Of a stretch of 42,512 nucleotides of DNA, positions 7,863 to 16,200 are shown piece after piece. A model generated the notes under the pieces. It saw nothing but the letters and a program-made list of their open reading frames with translations. It did not search any database and was not told where the DNA came from. The stretch's first letter is position 1; every line of letters begins with the position of its first letter. This DNA is from Elusimicrobiota bacterium (GTDB lineage: Bacteria > Elusimicrobiota > Elusimicrobia > Elusimicrobiales > UBA9959). Both the position numbers and the translations under genes were made by a program. The stretch is from positions 1-42,512 of the forward strand of contig WOVA01000019.1 of NCBI GenBank assembly GCA_009773155.1. Direction: 5' to 3'.

Positions 7863-10772
7863 ATGCCCGGAAACGGCGACTACGAGGAGATACTGAGGGA
7901 GACCGAGCTCGACTCGGCCAAGATGATCCTCAGGCTCACCTCCGAGCTCAGGGAAAAGGAGACGGAGCTCTCCTCCCTGCGCTCCCGCTCTTTCGAGGAG
8001 ATACAGCGCAGCCACAAGGCCAAGGACGCCGAATATGAGGCCCTCATGCGGGGCCACGAGGACCGCATCAAGAAGCGCGAGCAGGAAGTAGCGCAGCTCC
8101 TGGTGGAGAAGGAGTCTTCGCTCTGGCAGAAATACCAGGAGATGCTCGACGAGGCGATCTCCCTCCACCGCGGCGAGCTCGAAGAGGAGCGCGACCGCCT
8201 CAGGGCCGAGATAGTCCGGAAGGAAGAGGAGATCTCCGAGCAGAAGCGCAAGCTGCGCTCCGAGATGGAGCAGGTCTTCCGCCAGTGGCAGGGGGAACGC
8301 GAGGCGGAATTCAAGGCCGAAAGGGAAACTTTCATAGAGCAGCTGAAGCTCGGCAGGGAACTGGCCAGGAAAGAGGCCGCCGAACAGATGAAAAGGCTGG
8401 AGGCCATCTGGGAGCAGCGCCTGCTGCAGGCCGGGGAAGAGCAGGACGCCCGGCACCGGCTGGAGACGGAGGCGGCGGCCAGGGACCTGGGAGAAAAGCA
8501 CCTGGCGGAGAGCAAGGGCCTCTCGGAAAAACTCTCGGCGGAATTCACGGAGAGGGAAAAACAGCTCTACGCCACCTATTCCGGCTGGCTGGAAGAGAAC
8601 AAAAAACTCGCGGACAGGACCCTGACAGAGCGGCTCACGCAGATCGAAGCCGATTTCTCCTCCCGGCTTTCCAGGACGGAGAGCCTCCTGGCCGAAGCGG
8701 GCCGGGAACTCGCGCGCAGGCAGCAGGACTGGGCCGACGAAAAAGAGCAGTTCCGCCGCAGGCAGGAAGAGCGCGACCTGGAACTGCTGGCCCGCCAGAA
8801 AGAACTGGAGGAGGAGGCGATAGCCGCCGAGAAGGCCGTGGCCGAAAAGGCCGCCAGGCTGGAGGAAGAGTCACGCCGCGCCCTGGCCGCGGGCCGGGCT
8901 GAACTTGAGGCGAGGGAGAAGCGCCTCGCGCGGGAACTGGGCGCCCGCAAGAACGAATTCACGGCGGAAATGGAGAAGGCCGAAGCCGAAGCCGCGGAAA
9001 AGAAGAAAGAGCTGGCCGCGGAGCAGGCCCGCCTCCAGTCCTACAGGACGCAGATGTCAGAACAGCTTCGCCGGCGGGAAGCGGAACTGGCCGCCTCTTT
9101 CGAGGAGCAGCTGGCGCTGCACAAGAGCTCGCTGGAAGAGGGGCTCGCGATCAGGGAGAAGGCCCTGTCCGCCAAATACGCGGAGGTGGAAAAACGCAGC
9201 GAGGCGGCCAGGAAGCTGCTTGAGCTCCGCGCCGCGGAGAACGCGAAACTTAAGAACGACAACCTGTTCCTCTCGGCCCAGATAGCCGAAAGGGAGAAAG
9301 CCTTTGAATCCTTCTCCGCCTCGGAAAGGGCCAGGCTGGAAGGGCTCAAGAAGAAGCTGGAAGATTCATACCGCGCCCGCACCGCGGAGCTTGAAGCCGC
9401 TTTCTCCGCGCGGGAGAAAGCGGCCGAAGCCGAATTTGAGCGCCGACTGGCTTCTGAAAGGACCAGGTTCGAGGCCAGGGATCTCAACCGGGAACAGGCC
9501 TTCCGGGCCAGGCAGGAGGAACTCCTCGCGAGAGAAGCCGGCTTCGAAAAACGATTCATAGACGAGGTAAAGGACCGCGAGGCGAGGATAGAAGCCGGGT
9601 TCAAGGGGATCGTGGAAGACCTCAACCGCAAACTGGGGGAAAGCGCGGAAGCGGCGGACCGTGCCCTCGCGGCGGAAAAGGCCTCGGCCCGCGCCGAACT
9701 CGAAACACTGCGCGCACGCTACGAAACCCTGCTGGAGGAACGCGCCGCCGCCCAGTCTTCCGCCATACACTCCGCCCGCGAAGAGGCGGCGAAACGGGCG
9801 GTAGAACAGGCGGAAATAGAGAAGCAGACACTGCGGGAAGCCCTGGAGTCCAGGGCGGAAGAGGCGTTGTCCCGCGCCCGCATCATGGAGGAGCAGGCGC
9901 GGCTGGCTGCCAAGGGCCGCGAACAGGCGCTGGAGACCTCCAACCTCGCCAAGCAGGAACTGGAAGCCGTCAATATCCGGCTCGAAGAGCTCGAGCATGA
10001 AAAGCAGCTGCTGATACAGGAGAACATAAACAAGTCCCGCGACCTCAGGCAGGTCATGGAGAAGGATTACCTACAGAAGCTGGAAAAGGTGGAGCAGAAC
10101 TACCTAAGACAGATGGCCGAGGTCGTAAAGAACTCGGGAGTTACCGAGCGGTCGCAGCAGGAGGACTTCTTCGGCAAACTGGAGTTCCTGCGCAAGGAGC
10201 TGACCTCCCGCTACCAGGCCCAGTCCGCCGACCTGGAAAAAGCCTACCTGGAGCGCGAGCGCAAGATAGCGGCCTCGCTGGAAGGGACTTTCTCGCTGAA
10301 GGAGAAAACCCTGCAGACCCGCTACGAGCAGCTTGAAAGGAACTACCAGTCCATCATGTCCGGCAAGCTGATGGAGATAGAAAAGGACCGGGCGGCCGCC
10401 GAGGGCGTGGCCCGGCTGCAGGCCGAGCTGGAGGAAAAGAACCGCGAGCTGGAGGCGAAGGTCCGCACGCAGGACGACAAGCTGCGCGGCCTGGCCGAGA
10501 GGCTGGAGTCCGCCTTCGCCGAACGCCAGAAGGAGATGGAGGCCTCGGTCAGGCTCAAGCACTCCCAGCTGGAGACCGACCGGGCCAAGCTTAAGACCCT
10601 CCTGGAACAGGAGCAGCAGATAGTGGTGAATCTCCAGAAGCGCGAGGTGGCGCTGCAGGACGCCTACACCCGCAAGGAAGCGGAACTGGCCAAAGAATTC
10701 AGGGAGACCCGCGAACGCCTGGAGAAGGAATACCAGAGAAAGCTGGGCGAAAGCGGGCCGGGCGGCGCCTGA
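7863..10772 (+). CDS. Giant coiled-coil rod protein 2 (969 aa), function unknown
   Basis: This is the second member of the tandem rod pair, 16 nt after the first. No good Shine-Dalgarno precedes the ATG, so translation probably depends on the upstream gene. The short N-terminus contains DSAKMILRLTSELREKE, matching the AKLALRWAVEKI segment of protein 1. Everything else is heptad-like and charged. The only prolines are at residue 2 and in the final SGPGGA, and there is no cysteine, so the helix is unbroken for about 955 residues. The C-terminal KEAELAKEFRETRERLEKEY parallels the end of protein 1. No catalytic or membrane motif is present. A paired or heteromeric filament is the simplest inference. 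An intrinsic terminator closes the operon. Confidence 0.85.
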   Translation: MPGNGDYEEILRETELDSAKMILRLTSELREKETELSSLRSRSFEEIQRSHKAKDAEYEALMRGHEDRIKKREQEVAQLLVEKESSLWQKYQEMLDEAISLHRGELEEERDRLRAEIVRKEEEISEQKRKLRSEMEQVFRQWQGEREAEFKAERETFIEQLKLGRELARKEAAEQMKRLEAIWEQRLLQAGEEQDARHRLETEAAARDLGEKHLAESKGLSEKLSAEFTEREKQLYATYSGWLEENKKLADRTLTERLTQIEADFSSRLSRTESLLAEAGRELARRQQDWADEKEQFRRRQEERDLELLARQKELEEEAIAAEKAVAEKAARLEEESRRALAAGRAELEAREKRLARELGARKNEFTAEMEKAEAEAAEKKKELAAEQARLQSYRTQMSEQLRRREAELAASFEEQLALHKSSLEEGLAIREKALSAKYAEVEKRSEAARKLLELRAAENAKLKNDNLFLSAQIAEREKAFESFSASERARLEGLKKKLEDSYRARTAELEAAFSAREKAAEAEFERRLASERTRFEARDLNREQAFRARQEELLAREAGFEKRFIDEVKDREARIEAGFKGIVEDLNRKLGESAEAADRALAAEKASARAELETLRARYETLLEERAAAQSSAIHSAREEAAKRAVEQAEIEKQTLREALESRAEEALSRARIMEEQARLAAKGREQALETSNLAKQELEAVNIRLEELEHEKQLLIQENINKSRDLRQVMEKDYLQKLEKVEQNYLRQMAEVVKNSGVTERSQQEDFFGKLEFLRKELTSRYQAQSADLEKAYLERERKIAASLEGTFSLKEKTLQTRYEQLERNYQSIMSGKLMEIEKDRAAAEGVARLQAELEEKNRELEAKVRTQDDKLRGLAERLESAFAERQKEMEASVRLKHSQLETDRAKLKTLLEQEQQIVVNLQKREVALQDAYTRKEAELAKEFRETRERLEKEYQRKLGESGPGGA

Positions 10773-10776
10773 AAAT

Positions 10777-10815
10777 GCCGTCGGGGGGCGCCCCGGCGGG
10801 CCTCTCCTCTTTTTT
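10777..10815 (+). terminator. Intrinsic terminator of the coiled-coil operon
   Basis: GCCGTCGGGG (10777-10786) pairs with CCCCGGCGGGC (one bulge, one G-U) around GGCG, followed by a CT-rich run ending in T's. It starts 5 nt after the stop. Confidence 0.7.
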
Positions 10816-10816
10816 C

Positions 10817-10845
10817 TTGACTGCCGGTATGAAATTTTAAATAAT
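10817..10845 (+). promoter_or_regulatory. Promoter of pdaD-speB (leaderless)
   Basis: TTGACT (10817-10822), 17 nt, then AATAAT (10840-10845), ending 7 nt before the pdaD ATG. No Shine-Dalgarno is present. The -35 box abuts the T-run of the preceding terminator. Confidence 0.6.
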
Positions 10846-10852
10846 AGTCCAC

Positions 10853-11401
10853 ATGTCAACTCTCGTTCCCAAAGAAGTTTTCCTTACCAAAGGCCTGGGC
10901 CGCCACAAGGAAAAACTCGCCAGCTTCGAAGAGGCCCTCCGGGACGCCAAGATAGCCAAATACAACCTTGTCCACGTCTCCAGCATCTTCCCCCCTCACT
11001 GCAAGGTGATACCGAGGCACAAGGGCGTGGAGAAGCTCAAGCCCGGCCAGATCCTGCACTGCGTGCTGAGCCGCAACACGGTAAGCGAGAACCACCGGCT
11101 GATCGCCTCGTCCGTCGGCCTCGCGCTGCCCAAGGACAGGAGCCATTACGGCTACATCTCGGAGCATCACTCTTTCGGAGAGACGGACGGGCAGACCGGG
11201 GAGTACTCCGAGGACCTGGCGGCGCTGATGCTCTCCACCATACAGGGCATCGAGTTCGGCTGCGAGACCACCTGGGACCAGAAGGAAGAGATCTGGAAGC
11301 TCAGCGGCAAGATAGTCAAGACCACCAATATCACCCAGTCCGCCATAGGCTCTGAAGGCGTCTGGACCACTACGGTGGCCGCGGCCGTCTTCCTGTTCTG
11401 A
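10853..11401 (+). CDS. pdaD: Pyruvoyl-dependent arginine decarboxylase
   Basis: This enzyme converts arginine to agmatine with a self-generated pyruvoyl cofactor, the first step of putrescine synthesis (182 aa). The proenzyme cleaves itself between two serines, here S43-S44 in LVHVSSIFPPHC, the same context as the characterised archaeal enzyme. Other family blocks are SVGLALP, GYISEHHSFGET and the C-terminal WTTTVAAAVFLF. The gene is immediately followed by agmatinase (TGA then ATG with no gap), which confirms the pathway. The promoter ends 7 nt before the ATG and there is no Shine-Dalgarno, so a leaderless mRNA is likely. Confidence 0.95.
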   Translation: MSTLVPKEVFLTKGLGRHKEKLASFEEALRDAKIAKYNLVHVSSIFPPHCKVIPRHKGVEKLKPGQILHCVLSRNTVSENHRLIASSVGLALPKDRSHYGYISEHHSFGETDGQTGEYSEDLAALMLSTIQGIEFGCETTWDQKEEIWKLSGKIVKTTNITQSAIGSEGVWTTTVAAAVFLF

Positions 11402-12280
11402 ATGGACATTAAACCCAACAAGGTCCAGTTCGTCACGGCGGACAGCTCGCCGCTGGAGACAGCCAGTTTCGCGGTGGTCCCGGTTCCCTGGGAGAAGACG
11501 ACCTCCTACGGCCACGGCACGGCCAGGGGACCGGCGGCCGTCATAGACGCGTCCTGGCAACTGGAGTTCCTGGACGAGGAGACCGGCCGCGAGACCTGGA
11601 AAGACGGCATTTTCACGGCGGCGCCGGTGAACTGCTCCCTCAGCGAAAAGAAGTTCTTCCCTTACCTGGAGGACTACGTCGGCGGCCTGCTCGCCGCGAC
11701 CAAGGCGGTCCCCTTCTTTATAGGCGGAGAACACAGCGTCACCCAGGGGTTTCTCCCCCCCTTCCAGAAAAAATACGGGGACCTCTCTATACTTCATTTC
11801 GACGCCCACGCGGACCTGCGTCCGGAATACGAAGGGACTCCGCGCAGCCACGCCTCCGCGGTTTACCCCGCCTCGCGGACCACGCCGACCGTGCAGGTGG
11901 GCATACGCAGCGTCTCGCACGACGAGAAGGTCTACATGAACGCCGGTAAAGTGAAGACCTTCCTGGCTCATGACCACCGCGACAACCAGGCGCTGATACG
12001 CAAGGTGCTCGCCTCCCTGACCGGCACCGTTTATATCACCATAGACGTGGACGGCTTCGATCCGCACGTCATGCCGGCTACCGGAACCCCGCAGCCGGGC
12101 GGCTTCGGCTGGTACGAGGCGCTGGACCTCTTCCGCGCCGTCTGCTCTAAAAAGAAAGTCGTAGGCGTCGACATAGTGGAAGTGGCGCCACGCAAGGCCG
12201 ACGCCGTGACCGAGTTCAACGCGGCCAAGCTGGCCTACCGCCTGATGGGCTACATTTCCGCCGGAGGCCGGCGGAAATGA
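11402..12280 (+). CDS. speB: Agmatinase (ureohydrolase family)
   Basis: This enzyme hydrolyses agmatine to putrescine and urea using two Mn ions (292 aa). The metal ligands are visible in GGEH111, FD134-A-H136-A-D138 and in DVDGFDP, followed by the TGTPQPGG substrate loop of the ureohydrolase fold. The C-terminal VVGVDIVEVAP and FNAAKLAYRLMGYI are also family blocks. Arginase is an alternative from fold alone, but direct coupling to pdaD makes agmatinase much more likely. The ATG follows the pdaD stop without a gap, and the stop overlaps the ATG of the lipoprotein gene. Confidence 0.93.
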   Translation: MDIKPNKVQFVTADSSPLETASFAVVPVPWEKTTSYGHGTARGPAAVIDASWQLEFLDEETGRETWKDGIFTAAPVNCSLSEKKFFPYLEDYVGGLLAATKAVPFFIGGEHSVTQGFLPPFQKKYGDLSILHFDAHADLRPEYEGTPRSHASAVYPASRTTPTVQVGIRSVSHDEKVYMNAGKVKTFLAHDHRDNQALIRKVLASLTGTVYITIDVDGFDPHVMPATGTPQPGGFGWYEALDLFRAVCSKKKVVGVDIVEVAPRKADAVTEFNAAKLAYRLMGYISAGGRRK

Positions 12281-12834
12281 AGACGGCCGGCGCGCTGCAC
12301 CTGGCCTGCGCAGCCGTCCTGCTGTCCGCCTGCGCCGCCCCCTCTTTCATCAAGGGAACCGGCGGGGTGGAGTATTACGGCGGCACGACGGGTTTTTTCT
12401 CCCCCGACGGCAGGCTGCCTTACGGCAGCAGCGATTCCGCGGTGAAGCGGGAGGTAGCGGAAGGCGGCGGAATGATAATCGAGACCTTCACCCAGCCAGG
12501 CGTCTCCCCGGGCATGCCCCCCGAAGAGCACATAACGACCCTCACCAGGATAGGACGCTCCCTCTCCTACAGCGTATCTGAATACGGCAGCGAGCTAAGC
12601 GGCACGGTCACTTTTTCCGGCCGGGGGCTGGATAAATGGACATACGACCTGGCCCTCGAAGGCCGCGGTTATCTCACCGGCACCGGGGAAATAAAGGGTG
12701 ACGCGCTGGTCACCGAAAAGAAGCTCGACCAGCCTGGCAGGCCGATGCTGATCAGGGACAGCCTTAAAAAAGTTTCAAGAGAAAGTTACTCCCGCCAGGT
12801 GGCGGGGATGAAGCCCCTCCCGGGAACGGAGTAG
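12277..12834 (+). CDS. Hypothetical lipoprotein
   Basis: This is a 185-aa predicted lipoprotein. Residues 1-19 are a signal peptide ending in a lipobox (VLLSAC), with lipidated Cys at 19. The mature part is glycine-, serine- and beta-rich (YYGGTTGFF, SYSVSEYGSELSGTVTFSG, YLTGTGEIKGDALVTEKK), suggesting a small beta-sandwich or barrel exposed in the periplasm or at the outer membrane. I recognise no family. It overlaps the speB stop by 4 nt (ATGA), so it is expressed with polyamine synthesis, although nothing in the sequence links it to polyamines. It ends 12 nt from the convergent M3-like gene, with no obvious terminator. Confidence 0.75.
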   Translation: MKTAGALHLACAAVLLSACAAPSFIKGTGGVEYYGGTTGFFSPDGRLPYGSSDSAVKREVAEGGGMIIETFTQPGVSPGMPPEEHITTLTRIGRSLSYSVSEYGSELSGTVTFSGRGLDKWTYDLALEGRGYLTGTGEIKGDALVTEKKLDQPGRPMLIRDSLKKVSRESYSRQVAGMKPLPGTE

Positions 12835-12846
12835 GAGCGCGACCGC

Positions 12847-14031
12847 TTACTCCAGGCCCGAGAGCGTATCGAGCGCTCCGGCCGACAGGGCGGACCAGCC
12901 GCCGGGAGAGCGCTTGGCGATCCAGCCCCTTAGATCAAGCGTGCGGGCATCCGAGACCGCCTCCTCCAGGCCGCCAGCCCCGAGGCGGCCGCCGGCGGCC
13001 AGGCCCAGGGAAAGGAACCGCCGCGCCAGCCGGGCGAAGCCGCCGGACGGCTCCGGCCTGAAAAGTCCCGCCGACCTCATCCAGAAACCGGCCCCCTCCG
13101 CGTCCGCGCCCAGCCATTCCGTAAATATTTTTTTCTCCATATCCTGTATAGCCGCGGAGATCAGCGGCCCCCCGGCCGCCGCCGCCGTGGCCGCTTCCTC
13201 GAACTGCAGGAGCGCCGGGACGATCAGGAAATCGGCCGCCAGCCGGGGGAGCCTGTTGAAGGCCAGTTCGGCCGCGGCACCGGCGTCCGCCTCCGCCCTA
13301 AGGCCGGACCAGGCCAGTTCCTCGAAAAAATAGCTCAGCAGCCCGGCGAAGACCGGGGAACCTTCCGCGCCGCCGCCCGCGCGCGACGCCAGGTCGCAAT
13401 GTATGGCGTAACCGAGCTCATGCGCTATCACCGGCAGGTCGGAGGGATAGACTCCCCTGAAGCTTTCGGGCAGACAGACCACGGCCGGGGACGAAGCGTC
13501 CGGCCGCAGGCAATGGGGACGGTCCCCTTGCAGGAGCAGGCGGTTGCCCGGGAAGAATTCCATTATCAGGCCGCGCCCGCCCTCCACGGACTTTTCAAAT
13601 ATTACGCCGAGCAGCCGCAGGCCCTCGGCCAGCGGCATCTGCGCGTCCGCCGGCGCCGGCAGACGGGCCCACAGGTCGCAACAGCGAAAACCCGGGGCTC
13701 CCACCCGGCCGGCCTTCAACTCCAGCGCCCGCCTCAGCGGCGCGCGCAGCCGGCCCGCGGCCTCCAGCAGCGGAGCGCTGTCCTCGCCGAACACCTCCGC
13801 GGCTACGCGGGCCTTTCTCGCGGCGAAAGCACGTCCCAGCAGCTCCGCGAGCTCTCCCTCCAGACCCTCCCACCCGCCGCGCCGCATCTCCCACGCGCGC
13901 ACGCGCTCGAAAGGATCGGGAGAGCGCAGCAGCTCCTCCGTCTCCCCGTACGAATACTCCCGCCCGCCGGACAGGTACTTCACCCCGTCCCGTATCCTCT
14001 CGTATTCTTCGAATATCCCGTTTTCAGTCAT
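12847..14031 (-). CDS. M3-like (PepF/thimet-type) metallopeptidase homologue with altered zinc site
   Basis: This 394-aa helical protein resembles the C-terminal half of M3 oligopeptidases: residues 200-211 read PVIAHELGYAIH, preceded by a family-like VVCLPESF strand and followed by a helix with SYFFEELAW (candidate third ligand E237/E238). In active enzymes the motif is HExxH (HELGHALH). Here the second zinc His is Tyr208, so normal zinc catalysis should be lost unless H211 substitutes. It is shorter than typical M3 enzymes (about 560-680 aa). The foldback element at 14052-14490 separates it from fhs; a weak AAAGGA ribosome site lies 11 nt before the ATG, after a run of nine T. It is likely a pseudoenzyme. 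Confidence 0.65.
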   Translation of the reverse strand: MTENGIFEEYERIRDGVKYLSGGREYSYGETEELLRSPDPFERVRAWEMRRGGWEGLEGELAELLGRAFAARKARVAAEVFGEDSAPLLEAAGRLRAPLRRALELKAGRVGAPGFRCCDLWARLPAPADAQMPLAEGLRLLGVIFEKSVEGGRGLIMEFFPGNRLLLQGDRPHCLRPDASSPAVVCLPESFRGVYPSDLPVIAHELGYAIHCDLASRAGGGAEGSPVFAGLLSYFFEELAWSGLRAEADAGAAAELAFNRLPRLAADFLIVPALLQFEEAATAAAAGGPLISAAIQDMEKKIFTEWLGADAEGAGFWMRSAGLFRPEPSGGFARLARRFLSLGLAAGGRLGAGGLEEAVSDARTLDLRGWIAKRSPGGWSALSAGALDTLSGLE

Positions 14032-14051
14032 TTAAAAAAAAATCCTTTAGA

Positions 14052-14490
14052 TAAATAAAAGGAGCAATTATTCCGGGGGCATGTCGGCGTGTCAGCACGC
14101 AGGACACGGACTCGCGCGCATAGCGCGTTGGTCCTCGGCTCTCGCTCCTCGCGCTTACGATGCTCGGAGCTCCGAGGCGGTCCTGCTTAGCTGACACGCC
14201 GCCTCCCCCGGTTGTCCCCTTATGGGTCACTTGAGGGGCAAGTCTCCCTCGCCGGGCCTTCCGAAGCCACATCGGAGGCTTTCCCCAAGCGGAGCTCGGG
14301 AACCGGCACTGCCGGACGGGCATGATTGTCTGAGGCCCGAGGCGCTATGCGCCCGGGCCGAGTTCGTGCCCGGCCGAGCGCAGCGCCGGGTGTATTCAAG
14401 AAAGCCGAACCCGTGGCGGAGTGAAGGCCCGGCGAGGGAGACTGAGGCGTCTTTGCGTAGTGCCGCCCCGCCATGCCCCCGGAATATTTC
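14052..14490. mobile_element. Non-coding foldback (MITE-like) element or large structured RNA
   Basis: This 0.44-kb intergenic insert has imperfect terminal inverted repeats (left arm about 14057-14088, right arm about 14465-14496; AAAGGAG, then TATTCCGGGGGCATG on both). Inside are two large hairpin domains: arms 14085-14105/14180-14201, and a perfect 20-bp pair 14241-14260/14424-14443. Smaller hairpins lie at 14113-14127, 14263-14282, 14302-14315, 14334-14359 and 14368-14389. The 9-mer TCCTTTAGA occurs at 14043-14051 and 14491-14499, consistent with a target-site duplication that includes the fhs stop codon. No plausible protein gene is present. The exact ends are uncertain because the terminal repeat and the possible duplication overlap. 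Confidence 0.65.
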
Positions 14491-14494
14491 TCCT

Positions 14495-16162
14495 TTAGAA
14501 CAAACCGGTGACGTTGCCGTCGGCGTCTATGTCCATGTTCTCCGACGCCGGATGCTCCGGCAGCCCGGGCATCCGCATGATATCGCCCGTGATCGGGATC
14601 AGGAACCCCGCCCCGGCCGCTACTTCTATCTCCCGCACCGTCACCACGAAATCCTTCGGCCGCCCTATCAGCTCCGGGTTGTCGGAGAGCGACTTCTGCG
14701 TCTTGGCTATGCAGACGGGCAGACCCTCCAGGCCAAGCCCCGCTATCTTCTCCAGGTCTTTCTTCGCGCGCGCGGTATAATCGATATGCTTCGCCCCGTA
14801 CATCTTGCCGGCTATGGCCTCTATCTTTTTCTTCACCGGCCAGCCCCAATCGTAGATCGGCTCGAAGCCGGGACAGCAGTCCGCGGCTTTGAGGACCAGC
14901 CGGGCCAGCTCTTCGGCGCCGCGCCCGCCCTGTCCCCAGACGTCGGCCACGGCCGCCGGCACGCCCAGCGCCGCGCAGCGCTCCCTGATGACCGATATCT
15001 CTTCTTCCGTGTCGTCGGCGAACCTGTTCACGGCCACGACCGGCGAGAGCTTGAACTGTTTCATGTTCTCGACGTGCTTCTCCAGGTTCTCCAGGCCCTT
15101 CGCCACGCGGGCCGGGTCGGGCTTCTTTATCTCTTTGAGGTCGGCGCCGCCGTGGTACTTGAGCGCGCGCACCGTGGCCACCAGCACGGCGGCGGCCGGC
15201 GCTATGCCGGCGTAGCGGCACTTGATGTCCAGGAACTTCTCGGCGCCCAGCTCGAAGGCGAAGCCCGCCTCGGTCACGACATAGTCGGACAGGGTCATGC
15301 CCATGCGCGTGGCGATGATCGAATTGCAGCCGTGGGCGATATTGGCGAAAGGACCGCCGTGTATGATGGCCGGCGTGCCCTCGCTGGTCTGCACCAGGTT
15401 GGGCATGAGCGCGTCCTTGAGCAGCGCGGCCATGGCCCCGTTGGCCTTGAGGTCGCGGGCGTAGACCGGCTTGCGGTCATAAGTGTAGCCGACGAAGATG
15501 TTGCCCAGCTTCTCCTTGAGGTGCGTGATATCCTCGGAAAGGCAGAGTATCGCCATCACTTCCGACGCGGCCACGATATCGAAGCCCGTCTCGCGCGGCA
15601 CGCCGCTCATCGTGCCGCCGAGGCCGACTATGATCTTGCGCAGCGACCTGTCGTTCATGTCCATCACGCGCCGCCAGGCGACGGTGCGCGGGTCGATGCC
15701 CAGGTTGCTCTTCTTGTTCTGTATATTGTTGTCTATCACCGCGGCGAGCAGGTTATGCGCTTTTTCTATGGCGGCGAAATCGCCGGTGAAATGCAGGTTG
15801 ATGTCCTCCATCGGCAGCACCTGCGACCAGCCGCCGCCGGTGGCTCCGCCCTTCACGCCGAAGACCGGGCCCAGCGACGGTTCGCGCAGCACCACCGTCG
15901 TCTTCTTCCCGATCCGGTTGAGGCCCAGCGACAGGCCGATGGAGACTGTGGTCTTGCCCTCGCCGGCCGGCGTCGGCGAAATGGCCGAGACCAGGATAAC
16001 TTTGCTCTTCCCGGCCTTTTCCCTGTCGATGAGGCGCAGCGGCAGTTTGGCCTTGTACTTGCCGTGGTAGTAGAGGTCCTCCTCGGGCACGCCGAGCCCT
16101 TCGGCTATCTCGCGTATGTGCCTGAGTTTTATCTTCCTGGCTATCTCGATATCGGTAGGCAT
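14495..16162 (-). CDS. fhs: Formate--tetrahydrofolate ligase
   Basis: This enzyme makes 10-formyl-THF from formate, ATP and THF, for one-carbon metabolism or the methyl branch of the Wood-Ljungdahl pathway. The length of 555 aa is the family norm. The ATP-binding P-loop TPAGEGKT is at residues 64-71, and the full family sequence follows (LREPSLGPVFGVKGGATGGG, DMNDRSLR, FANIAHGCNSI, FRTRYAG-like KCRYAGIAP, IPITGDIMRMPGLP). The start follows a purine-rich GGGGGGATAA ribosome site. The HADH-like gene lies 38 nt upstream on the same strand. The stop codon is at the very edge of the foldback element and may be part of its target duplication. Confidence 0.97.
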   Translation of the reverse strand: MPTDIEIARKIKLRHIREIAEGLGVPEEDLYYHGKYKAKLPLRLIDREKAGKSKVILVSAISPTPAGEGKTTVSIGLSLGLNRIGKKTTVVLREPSLGPVFGVKGGATGGGWSQVLPMEDINLHFTGDFAAIEKAHNLLAAVIDNNIQNKKSNLGIDPRTVAWRRVMDMNDRSLRKIIVGLGGTMSGVPRETGFDIVAASEVMAILCLSEDITHLKEKLGNIFVGYTYDRKPVYARDLKANGAMAALLKDALMPNLVQTSEGTPAIIHGGPFANIAHGCNSIIATRMGMTLSDYVVTEAGFAFELGAEKFLDIKCRYAGIAPAAAVLVATVRALKYHGGADLKEIKKPDPARVAKGLENLEKHVENMKQFKLSPVVAVNRFADDTEEEISVIRERCAALGVPAAVADVWGQGGRGAEELARLVLKAADCCPGFEPIYDWGWPVKKKIEAIAGKMYGAKHIDYTARAKKDLEKIAGLGLEGLPVCIAKTQKSLSDNPELIGRPKDFVVTVREIEVAAGAGFLIPITGDIMRMPGLPEHPASENMDIDADGNVTGLF

Positions 16163-16200
16163 TTATCCCCCCCTGCGGCCGGCCGGGCGCCGGGCCGCGG

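Noticed and set aside
13505-13530. GGGGACGGTCCCC palindrome inside the M3-like gene, possibly another repeat family
   Set aside because: Only one copy is seen here and the encoded QGDRPHCLRP fits the surrounding protein, so an insertion cannot be argued from this window.
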